The position numbers were made by a program, and so were the translations under genes. Below, piece after piece: positions 1 to 6,518 of a stretch of DNA of 10,579 bases. The stretch's first letter is position 1; each line of letters opens with the position of its first letter. This DNA is from Acetobacteraceae bacterium (GTDB lineage Bacteria; Pseudomonadota; Alphaproteobacteria; Acetobacterales; Acetobacteraceae): positions 1 through 10,579 of the forward strand of contig CANFIE010000100.1 in assembly GCA_947446625.1 (NCBI GenBank). Direction: 5' to 3'. A model generated the notes under the pieces. It was not told where the DNA came from and did not search any database. It was given only the letters and a program-made list of their open reading frames with translations.

Positions 1-99
1 GCTCGGGTCATCGCTGCTGGCCTCCGCCCAGCCAGCAGCTTGAATCAGAAACTTCGCCGCGCCGGAATCCCCAATCTCGATTCAGCCAGAAAGAATCAC

Positions 100-154
100 G
101 CTCTAGAGCAATATCCATTCTGATGGAATCATCAGAATGGATTTCTTGCTCTAG
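100..154. repeat. Long nested inverted repeat (GCTCTAGAGC-bounded)
   Basis: A near-perfect palindrome centred on a 4-base loop at 126-129. The inner arms, ATCCATTCTGATG (113-125) and CATCAGAATGGAT (130-142), match at all 13 positions. The outer arms, CTAGAGCAA (103-111) and TTGCTCTAG (146-154), match at all 9. The two are separated by one base on the left and three on the right. The left end also forms the perfect 10-mer GCTCTAGAGC (100-109). It codes for nothing evident. It looks like one of the short palindromic intergenic repeats dispersed in alphaproteobacterial genomes, a REP- or MITE-like element; that class assignment is inferred. Its RNA would fold into a stable hairpin whichever strand is transcribed. 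Confidence 0.75.
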
Positions 155-167
155 TTTCAAATGGTTA

Positions 168-207
168 TAGAGCACGAAATGCGCCCGTCAGGGCGCATAG
201 TGCTCTA
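168..207. repeat. Second inverted repeat just downstream of the Lin0512 pair, possible mRNA 3' end
   Basis: Outer arms TAGAGCAC (168-175) and GTGCTCTA (200-207) and inner arms ATGCGCCC (179-186) and GGGCGCAT (191-198) are perfectly complementary, with loop GTCA and a three-against-one bulge. It starts 5 nt after the stop codon of the last minus-strand gene, a position suited to ending or protecting that transcript. There is no T-rich run after it in the minus direction, so it is not a textbook intrinsic terminator. It shares the AGAGCA/TGCTCT ends of the neighbouring palindrome, so the two are probably parts of one composite repeat. Confidence 0.65.
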
Positions 208-212
208 ACGCG

Positions 213-554
213 TTAAGGCAGGTCCAGCTTCACATCAATCGCGGCGCTGGCAATCACGGCGGTGTCGTCGCGCTCGTCATCCGGCACGTCCAGCCCGCCC
301 TTCACCACGGCCACGCTCACCTTGCCGTAGGGCAGGCTGGCGCGCACGCGCTCGGCATCCACCTTCTCCGGCTTCTGCACGCCAATGGTCACGTTCACAA
401 TCATCTCGGCCGCCGGCACCTTCAGGCTGCGCAGCATGGCCAAGGATGAATGATGCAGCGCATCCTGCACCGCGCGCAGCGCTGCCTTGGTGTAGTCGCC
501 ACCATGCAGGTCGTTGCCCATGCCCATTTCCAGGATCACACGCTTCACGGTCAT
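213..554 (-). CDS. Lin0512 family protein (downstream copy)
   Basis: A 113-residue small cytoplasmic protein and paralogue of its upstream neighbour: an ungapped hand alignment gives about 52 identical positions of 112. Conserved stretches are LEMGMGNDLHGGDYTKAALR at 8-27, DALHHSSL, IGVQKPEKVD and VVKGGLDVP. The Cys-Cys pair of the other copy is Ala-Ala here. The gap to the upstream gene is 12 nt, and AGGGAGA at 568-562 overlaps the upstream stop codon 7 nt before the ATG, so the two are surely co-translated. Function is unknown; two unequal copies side by side suggest a hetero-oligomer or two specialised forms, which is inference. The stop codon lies inside the 10-nt palindrome TAACGCGTTA that borders a repeat block, so the extreme C-terminus (KLDLP) may have been set by that repeat. 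Confidence 0.86.
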   Translation of the reverse strand: MTVKRVILEMGMGNDLHGGDYTKAALRAVQDALHHSSLAMLRSLKVPAAEMIVNVTIGVQKPEKVDAERVRASLPYGKVSVAVVKGGLDVPDDERDDTAVIASAAIDVKLDLP

Positions 555-566
555 CGTCGTGTCTCC

Positions 567-905
567 CTAAATGTCCAGGCGCACAATGGCGCAGCAATTC
601 GCCATCACGGTGCTGCCAGTCCCGGCCTCGTTCGGAATCTCCAAACCGCCTTCCACCACCTTCACCGTGCCGGTGCCATGCGGCAGAATCGCCAACACCT
701 GCGCCTTGTCCACCAACTCGGGCTTGGGCACACCAATCAGCACCTCAACCTGCATGCTGTCCACATCCATGCCCAGCGCGCTGGTCACGGTCAGCGTGTT
801 GTGCCACAGCGCGTCGCGCAATGCGCGCACGGCGGCCTTGGTATAGTCGGTGCCGCGGATATCGGTCCCCATGCCGATCTCCAGCACCATGCGCTTCAGC
901 GCCAT
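567..905 (-). CDS. Lin0512 family protein (upstream copy)
   Basis: A 112-residue cytoplasmic protein that I recognise as the Lin0512 family of conserved small proteins, function unknown. The core is LEIGMGTDIRGTDYTKAA at 8-25, followed by RALRDALWHNTL, IGVPKPELVD, a VVEGGLEIP segment and an unusual Cys-Cys pair near residue 103 (MANCCAIV). There is no signal peptide or membrane segment. A longer reading frame begins at an ATG at 926, inside the preceding gene. I prefer the ATG at 905: the alignment with the downstream paralogue starts exactly there (MALKRMVLE against MTVKRVILE), and AGAAGGG at 920-914 lies 8 nt upstream. The start is 4 nt after the stop of the substrate-binding protein gene, so the Shine-Dalgarno sequence sits inside that gene's end and coupled translation is likely. 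Confidence 0.85.
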   Translation of the reverse strand: MALKRMVLEIGMGTDIRGTDYTKAAVRALRDALWHNTLTVTSALGMDVDSMQVEVLIGVPKPELVDKAQVLAILPHGTGTVKVVEGGLEIPNEAGTGSTVMANCCAIVRLDI

Positions 906-909
906 GCGT

Positions 910-2484
910 TCATCCCTTCTCGACATTCCAGAACACGGGCACCGGCCCCTTCAGAATTCCCCGCAGGTTGCGCCGCCAGGCCGAGGGCGGCAAGTACTGC
1001 CCCAGGGGAATGAACGGCACCACCTCAAACGCCCGCGCCTGAATCTCGCGGTCCAGCCGTCGCATCTCCGCCTCGTCGGTGCTGTCTATCCAGCGGTCGC
1101 GCAGCGCTTCCAGTTGCGCATCCTCCGGCCAGCCAAACCAGGCGGCGCGGCCATTGGTGCGAATGCTGGTGGCAAATAGCGGGTCACGATACTCGGCCGC
1201 CGGCAGGCCCGAGGGAAACACGTTCCAGCCGCCCTTCTCCAGCGGCTCCATGCTGGTGCGACGCTGCACCACCGTGCCCCAGTCCATGGCCACGTCGTCC
1301 ACGTTCAGCCCCACCTTGCGCCAGGCATCCACCGCCACCGCGCACATGGCGTTGTAGGCAACCTGGTCGGTCGGGTGCATCAGCACAATCTTCTCGCCGG
1401 CATAGCCCGCCGCGCGCAGCATGGCCTTCACCTCGTCCACGCTGTGGCGCTTGGTCACCGCCTCCATCCCGGCATCACTGGCCGAAGGCGTGCCCGGCAG
1501 AAAAAACCCAACCGGCGCGCGGAACAACGAACGATCCTCGCCCATCACCGCCGTCATCACCATCACCATGTCCAGCGCCGCCATCATGGCGCGGCGCACG
1601 CCGGCATTGGCCGTGGCGCCCACCAAATGGTTGGGCCGCAGTGCACCGAAGGTGCCGTAATTATCAATCTCACCCACCTGCACGCCCCTGGAGCGCCGCA
1701 GCAGCGGCAGCAGGTCCGGCAGCGGCTGGTCCAGCCAATCCACCTCGCCATTCACCAGCGCCGCCACAGCCGTCGCGGCATCGGGCATGGTGCGCCACTC
1801 CACCCTGTCCAGCTTCACCTGGTAGCCGCCGGCGGCGTGACTCACCGGCTCCTGGCGCGGCACATAGCGGTCGAACTTCGCAAACACCGCGCGGCTGCCG
1901 GGCACATATTCATCCGCCACCCAGCGGAACGGCCCACTGCCGACCACCTCGCTCACCTGCCGATGCGGGTCGGTCAGCGCCAACCGCTCGGGCATGATCA
2001 CCGGGCTCGGCTGCGTCTTGGCCAGCGCATAGGGCAAGGAGGCAAAGGGCTTGCGCAGCCGCCACACCAGCGTGCGGTCATCGGCGGCTTCCAGTGCATC
2101 CAGCCGCGCCGCAATGGTCTGCCCGACAGGGTCCCGCACCATCCACCGCTTCAGGGAGGCGACGCAGTCCCGCGCCAGCACCGGCTCGCCGGTATGGAAG
2201 CGCAGCCCCTCGCGCAGCTTCATCGTCCAGCGCTTACCGCCGTCAGAAACCTGATGCCCCTCCACCATCTGCGGATGCGGGTTCAGCCGCTCATCGCGGG
2301 CATACAGCGTCTCAAACAGCAAGTGCGCCGCATTGCGCGTCACCACCGCCGTGGTCCACACCGGGTCCAGGCTGGTCAGGTTGGCCTGGGGCACATGCAC
2401 CAGCACCTTGGGGTCCGCCCCCAGCGCCGGCCGAGCCAGGCCCAGGGCCGCCGCCCCCAGCATCACATCCCTACGGCGCAGCAT
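910..2484 (-). CDS. ABC transporter substrate-binding protein, family 5 (peptide/opine/nickel type)
   Basis: A 524-residue extracytoplasmic solute-binding protein of the SBP_bac_5 family (DppA/OppA-like fold), which captures a ligand in the periplasm and hands it to an ABC permease. The N-terminus MLRRRDVMLGAAALGLARPA is a twin-arginine-type signal peptide: Arg-Arg-Asp-Val-Met-Leu followed by a short hydrophobic stretch, with probable cleavage near residues 22-23. No lipobox cysteine is seen. Family features are LDPVWTTAVVTRNAAHLLFE at about 38-57, the GSGPFRWV motif near residue 182, and a VRRAMMAALDM stretch in the second lobe. The start is chosen over a Met 12 codons upstream because it places the signal peptide at the N-terminus and has AGGGGGAA 5 nt before the ATG. 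Ligand unknown: family-5 proteins bind peptides, opines, glutathione, metals or sugars. No permease or ATPase gene is adjacent on the side visible here. The gene starts 62 nt after glgX::malQ, and its stop is 4 nt before the next gene. Confidence 0.9.
   Translation of the reverse strand: MLRRRDVMLGAAALGLARPALGADPKVLVHVPQANLTSLDPVWTTAVVTRNAAHLLFETLYARDERLNPHPQMVEGHQVSDGGKRWTMKLREGLRFHTGEPVLARDCVASLKRWMVRDPVGQTIAARLDALEAADDRTLVWRLRKPFASLPYALAKTQPSPVIMPERLALTDPHRQVSEVVGSGPFRWVADEYVPGSRAVFAKFDRYVPRQEPVSHAAGGYQVKLDRVEWRTMPDAATAVAALVNGEVDWLDQPLPDLLPLLRRSRGVQVGEIDNYGTFGALRPNHLVGATANAGVRRAMMAALDMVMVMTAVMGEDRSLFRAPVGFFLPGTPSASDAGMEAVTKRHSVDEVKAMLRAAGYAGEKIVLMHPTDQVAYNAMCAVAVDAWRKVGLNVDDVAMDWGTVVQRRTSMEPLEKGGWNVFPSGLPAAEYRDPLFATSIRTNGRAAWFGWPEDAQLEALRDRWIDSTDEAEMRRLDREIQARAFEVVPFIPLGQYLPPSAWRRNLRGILKGPVPVFWNVEKG
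914..920 (-). promoter_or_regulatory. Ribosome binding site deciding the start of the upstream Lin0512 gene
   Basis: AGAAGGG on the minus strand lies 8 nt before the ATG at 905 and within the last codons of the substrate-binding protein gene. It supports the 112-residue start over the ATG at 926. Confidence 0.6.
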
Positions 2485-2546
2485 GCGCGTTCCCCCTGGT
2501 TTTGCCGCAGCAGGCCACACTCAGGGGGGTGGCCGCAACCGCGGCT
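2485..2546 (-). other. 62-nt gap between the glycogen operon and the substrate-binding protein gene
   Basis: This is the only non-overlapping junction longer than 12 nt in the gene array. It holds a 5-bp stem (GCCGC/GCGGC, 2532-2545) right after the glgX::malQ stop, a run of C residues and the Shine-Dalgarno sequence of the next gene. No T-tract follows the stem and no convincing -35/-10 pair is visible, so whether transcription continues across or restarts here cannot be decided from the sequence. Confidence 0.5.
2490..2497 (-). promoter_or_regulatory. Ribosome binding site of the substrate-binding protein gene
   Basis: AGGGGGAA on the minus strand lies 5 nt before the ATG at 2484 and supports the start that puts the twin-arginine signal at the protein's N-terminus. 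Confidence 0.6.
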
Positions 2547-5500
2547 TCAGCCGCGCCGGGCTGCCAGCGCCGCCAGCGTGGCCCGCGCTGTGGGGGTTTG
2601 CAGCAGCGCTTCCACGCTCTCGGGCAACCGCCGCCGCCAATTCGGCCGCTCGCGGTCGGTGCCCGGCAGGTTCACCGCCTCGGTCTCGCCGGCCAAATCC
2701 TCGGCCTGCACCAGCAGCAGCGCGCAGGGGGTGGAACTGGCCCAGGCATGCACGGCGGCCACGAAATCCGGCCCAGGCGGCTCACCCGGCTCCAGCCCGG
2801 CCTCGCGCAGCGCCGCCAGCAGCGCCAGCCGCTCCTGCGCCCGACCGGCCCGAGCCGCCTCGGCGCCGGCTTCATCCAGCAGGCCCAGCGCCGCACGCTC
2901 ATCCAGGTCGGTGCCCAGCCACCAGCCGGCCAGGGTGGGCAGGTCATGCGTCGCCACGCAGGCCGCCGCCCGCGCCGGCCACTCACGCGGGGGGATGAAC
3001 CCCTCGCCCCGCCGCTCAAACCACAGCACGCGGTACGAGAGGACCTCGGCCCGGCCCAATTCCTCGCGGAAGCCCGGCGGCACGGTGCCCAGATCCTCCC
3101 CCACCACCAGGCAGCGCGCCTGCTGGCTGGCCAGTGCCACCTGCCCCAGCAAATGCCGGCGCGGATAGGCCAGATACGTCCCCTCGCTGCCCTTGGCGCC
3201 ATCCGGCACCACGAACAGCCGCGTCAGCCCCATCACATGGTCAATCCGCAACGCGGCGGCGTGGCGCATATTGGCCCGCAGCAGCCGGGCAAACCCCGCC
3301 ACCCCGGCCCGCGGACTGCGCGGCGGCAGCCCCCATACCTGGCCCTGCGGCGCGAATTGGTCCGGCGGCGCCCCCACCGAAACCCCGGGCAGATAAGCCT
3401 CGGCCTCGGCCCAAACCTCGGCCCCATCCGGCGCCGCGCCCACGGCAAGGTCACGATACAGCCCGGCCCCGGCCTTGGCGGCCTGGGCCAATTGCCTATC
3501 CGCCAGCCATTGCTGAAACGCCTGGAAACCCAGCGCATCGGCATGCTCGGCGGCAAACGCCGCCACCCCGGCCGCCCCGCCATGGCGCAACCCCTCGGGC
3601 CAGCGCCGCGCATCGGTATGTCCCTGCTGCGCGGCAATGGCGGTAAAGGCGCTGAAGCCCTGCAACGCCTCACCCTGCGCCGCGCAAAACGCCTCGAATT
3701 CCCCCCGCAGCGCATGCCCCGGCGCAAACCCCGACCAGGCCGCCCGCAGCACCGCCTGCTTGGCCCGCCACACGGCGGTATGCTCCACGCTGGCCCGGCC
3801 GCGCAGCGCGGCGAACACCGGCTCCTGCTGCGCCACCGCGGTGCGCAAATCAAAGGGCAGCGCCGCCACGTCAATCAGTGCGGGTTCCAAAAAGCGCCGG
3901 TCGCTCGGCTGGTAGGGGCTGGCGCGCTCGCGGTCCAACGGATGCAGCGCATGCGGCGGACTCAGCCCGAGCAGCAGCGCGCCAGCGCCACCAGCGGCCC
4001 GCGCCGCCTCGGCCATGGCGGTGTAGTCGCCAATGCCCTGGTCCCCCGCGCGCCGCAGCCCGTAGCACTGCGCCGCCAGGCCAAAGCGCCGGCCCATCTC
4101 CGGCGGCACGAAGCACGCCCCCGGCACCACCGCCACCGCGCAGCGCCAATCCTCGGCCAGCAGTACATGGTTGCCCGGCGGTTGCGGCGGCAGCGCCACC
4201 AGCCGGTGCCCGCCCTGCCACACGCCCTCACCAGCGCGCAGCACCACCACCTGCTCGCTGCCATCCTCGCGCCGCACCCGCACTTCCAGCGCGGCCCGCC
4301 CCGCCAAGGGCGGCCCCAGATGCAGCGCCACCGGCGTCCCCGCCACCACCGTCAACTGCGCCGGCAGCGCCCGAGGCGCTCGCAACCCACCCAGGCTTTC
4401 CCGCGCCTGCGCCGCGCTGCCCGCCGGCAGGCCCAACGCCGCCAGCAGGGTACGCAGGCTCTCCGGCGGCACCTGATGTTCCTGCCCAGCCAGATCATGC
4501 CAGGCCGGCGCCAGGCCGGCGGCCTCGGCCAATTCCCGCAGCAGCCCGGGCTCCGCCGCCCGCACCACGCCGGGCCGAGCCTGCTCCACCAGCAGCAGCA
4601 CGCTGCGCCCGGCCACCGCCAATTCGGCGCCAGCCGGCCCTTCCCGCTCCGGCGCCGCGCTGTCGGCCAGCAGCCGCCAATTGCACCCCTCCAGCGGCGC
4701 CGGCAGCGCCAGCGTCGCCGCCGCATCGCCGCCCTGCACCACCACCAGCGCCCGGCCTTCGTCATGCGCCAGCAGCATCGCCAGGGCGCGCTCGCCAGCC
4801 CAGTCCTGCAAGGGCGCGCCATCCAGCCGCAGCCAGGTCACCGCATCCGTATGCAGCACCTGCCCCGCCACCAACGCCGGATGCGCCAACCTGGCCCGCA
4901 CCAGCCGCGCCGTGAAGTCGCGCAGCCCTGCATCCATGCCCGCCCAGTCGAACCAGGACAGCGCATTGTCCTGCGCATAGGCGTTGTTGTTGCCGTGCTG
5001 GGTCCGCCCGGCCTCGTCGCCCATGCTCAGCATCGGCGTGCCGCGCGCCAGCAGCAGCGTGGCCAGCAGCGCCCGCACATCCGCCGCCCGCCGCGCCAGC
5101 ACGGCGGCGTCATCGGTGGCGCCCTCGGCGCCGTTGTTCCAGCTGTGGTTCTCACCGCTGCCGTCGCGGCCTTCCTCGCCATTCGCCCAATTATGCCGCC
5201 CGGCGAAGCTCACCAGATCCGCCAGGGTGAAGCCGTCATGTGCGGTCACGAAGTTCACACTGTCGGTCAGCGCCCGGCCCTGGAACACATCCGCCGAGCC
5301 CGCCAGCCGCGTGGCCAGCGCTCCCAGCATGCCGGCATCGCCCCGCCAGAACCGCCGCACCTCATCGCGGAAGCGGTCATTCCACTCGCCCCAGCCAGCC
5401 GGAAACCGCCCCAGCTGGTAGCCGCCCGGGCCAATATCCCAAGGCTCGGCGATAATCACCCGCTCGCGCAGCACCGGGTCCTGGCGCATGGCGTTGAGCA

Positions 5501-6518
5501 GCGGCGCGGCGGCATCGAACCCCTGCTCGCGCCGGCCCAGCGTGCTGGCCAAATCCAGCCGAAACCCATCCACCCCGGCCTGCACCACCCAATGCCGCAG
5601 CGCATCCAGCGCCAGGCGCATCGGCCAGGGCCGGTCCAACGCCAGGGTGTTGCCGGTGCCGGCATCATTGGCGTAGCCGCCGCCCGGCAGCAGCCGGTGA
5701 AACGCCGCATTCGCCAGGCCGCGCAGCGACAGCGTCGGCCCGAACTCATCGCCCTCGCCGGTGTGGTTGAACACCACATCCAGAATCACCCCAATCCCGG
5801 CCGCCCGCAGCGCCGCCACGGCGTCACGCACCTCGGCCATGCCGCCGGGTGCCAGCTTGGGGCAGGGCACCAGCAGCGCGACCGGATTGTAGTTCCAGTA
5901 ATTCGTCAGCCCCAGCGGCGGCAGATGCCGCTCATCCACGCCAGCAGCGCAGGGCATCACCTCCACATGCGTCACGCCCAGCGCCTGCAAATGCGCAATG
6001 GCCGCCGGATGCCCCAACCCCGCGAAAGTACCGCGCAGCGCCGCCGGCACGCCCTGGTGCCGCATGGTGAAGCCGCGCACCTGCAACTCGTAGATCACCC
6101 GCGGCCCCGGCACCGGCGGCGGCGCGGCCAGCGCCGGCAAAGCCGCCGTCACCACCGCCTTCGGCACGCTCCACCCGCTGTCCTGCTCGTTGGCAAACTG
6201 CGCCTCATGCAGCGCGAAGCCGCCATCCAGCGCCTGCGCCCAGGGGTCCAGCAACAGCTTGGCCGGGTTGAACCGATGCACCTGGTCACGCGGCCCATCC
6301 GCCCGCAGGCCATAGCGCGCGCCCTCGGCCACGCCCGGCACAAAGCCGTGCCACACATCGCCCGTGCGCACCGGCAGCCGATGCCGCGCCACTTCCACAC
6401 TGCCGCTGGCGTCAAACAGGCAGAACCACACATCGCTGGCATCCGGCGCCACCACGGCCACGTTCACGCCATCCGGCGCCAGCGTTACCCCGGGCGGCTC
6501 CGGCCAGCCTTCACGCAT
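2547..6518 (-). CDS. Fused glycogen debranching enzyme GlgX / 4-alpha-glucanotransferase MalQ
   Basis: This single 1323-residue reading frame joins two complete enzymes of glycogen breakdown. Residues 1 to about 645 match GlgX (isoamylase-type GH13): a CBM48-like domain at about 5-95, YELQVRGF at 143-150, ILDVVFNHTGEG at 245-256, GVDGFRLDLAS at 315-325 with nucleophile Asp322, AEPWDIG with acid Glu358, FVTAHDGF with Asp428, and a C-terminal beta domain ending near LLLVEQ. Residues about 655-1323 match MalQ (GH77): an N-terminal MalQ domain (about 655-800), SPYQPSDRRFLEPALIDV at 867-884, RIDHVMGLTR with nucleophile Asp1093, VVGEDLGTVP with acid/base Glu1141, THDLPT with Asp1192, and the terminal NLPGT...NWRRRLP signature at 1283-1299. 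All six catalytic residues are present, so both halves look active. The linker is only about 10 residues. The start overlaps the glgA stop by 8 nt (ATGCGTGA) and yields the normal GlgX N-terminus; upstream in-frame Met codons lie inside glgA. GlgX would release maltotriose/maltotetraose from limit dextrins and MalQ would re-join them, freeing glucose. Confidence 0.94.
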   Translation of the reverse strand: MREGWPEPPGVTLAPDGVNVAVVAPDASDVWFCLFDASGSVEVARHRLPVRTGDVWHGFVPGVAEGARYGLRADGPRDQVHRFNPAKLLLDPWAQALDGGFALHEAQFANEQDSGWSVPKAVVTAALPALAAPPPVPGPRVIYELQVRGFTMRHQGVPAALRGTFAGLGHPAAIAHLQALGVTHVEVMPCAAGVDERHLPPLGLTNYWNYNPVALLVPCPKLAPGGMAEVRDAVAALRAAGIGVILDVVFNHTGEGDEFGPTLSLRGLANAAFHRLLPGGGYANDAGTGNTLALDRPWPMRLALDALRHWVVQAGVDGFRLDLASTLGRREQGFDAAAPLLNAMRQDPVLRERVIIAEPWDIGPGGYQLGRFPAGWGEWNDRFRDEVRRFWRGDAGMLGALATRLAGSADVFQGRALTDSVNFVTAHDGFTLADLVSFAGRHNWANGEEGRDGSGENHSWNNGAEGATDDAAVLARRAADVRALLATLLLARGTPMLSMGDEAGRTQHGNNNAYAQDNALSWFDWAGMDAGLRDFTARLVRARLAHPALVAGQVLHTDAVTWLRLDGAPLQDWAGERALAMLLAHDEGRALVVVQGGDAAATLALPAPLEGCNWRLLADSAAPEREGPAGAELAVAGRSVLLLVEQARPGVVRAAEPGLLRELAEAAGLAPAWHDLAGQEHQVPPESLRTLLAALGLPAGSAAQARESLGGLRAPRALPAQLTVVAGTPVALHLGPPLAGRAALEVRVRREDGSEQVVVLRAGEGVWQGGHRLVALPPQPPGNHVLLAEDWRCAVAVVPGACFVPPEMGRRFGLAAQCYGLRRAGDQGIGDYTAMAEAARAAGGAGALLLGLSPPHALHPLDRERASPYQPSDRRFLEPALIDVAALPFDLRTAVAQQEPVFAALRGRASVEHTAVWRAKQAVLRAAWSGFAPGHALRGEFEAFCAAQGEALQGFSAFTAIAAQQGHTDARRWPEGLRHGGAAGVAAFAAEHADALGFQAFQQWLADRQLAQAAKAGAGLYRDLAVGAAPDGAEVWAEAEAYLPGVSVGAPPDQFAPQGQVWGLPPRSPRAGVAGFARLLRANMRHAAALRIDHVMGLTRLFVVPDGAKGSEGTYLAYPRRHLLGQVALASQQARCLVVGEDLGTVPPGFREELGRAEVLSYRVLWFERRGEGFIPPREWPARAAACVATHDLPTLAGWWLGTDLDERAALGLLDEAGAEAARAGRAQERLALLAALREAGLEPGEPPGPDFVAAVHAWASSTPCALLLVQAEDLAGETEAVNLPGTDRERPNWRRRLPESVEALLQTPTARATLAALAARRG

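Larger units (their letters stand above)
1..212. other. Intergenic region without a supported gene
   Basis: Beyond the two palindromes this stretch holds a weak 5-bp inverted repeat (GATTC 79-83, GAATC 93-97) that may be the left part of the repeat block. The first 43 bases could be the tail of a plus-strand gene (a frame ending in TGA at 41-43) or the start of a minus-strand gene (ATG at 11-9 with GGAGG at 25-21). Neither can be supported with so little sequence. Confidence 0.5.

Noticed and set aside
9..25. Possible minus-strand gene start (ATG at 11-9 with GGAGG 9 nt upstream)
   Set aside because: Only three codons lie within the window, so nothing about the product can be tested. A plus-strand gene end is equally possible.
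906..926. Seven-residue longer start for the upstream Lin0512 gene (ATG at 926)
   Set aside because: It would extend into the end of the substrate-binding protein gene. The paralogue alignment and the AGAAGGG site both favour the ATG at 905.
1555..1570. CATCACCATCACCAT run resembling a polyhistidine-coding or simple repeat
   Set aside because: On the coding strand it encodes Met-Val-Met-Val-Met within the substrate-binding protein. It is a short chance run in an ordinary coding region.
2532..2545. Short hairpin after the glgX::malQ stop as a transcription terminator
   Set aside because: The stem is only 5 bp and is followed by a C-rich run, not a T-tract.
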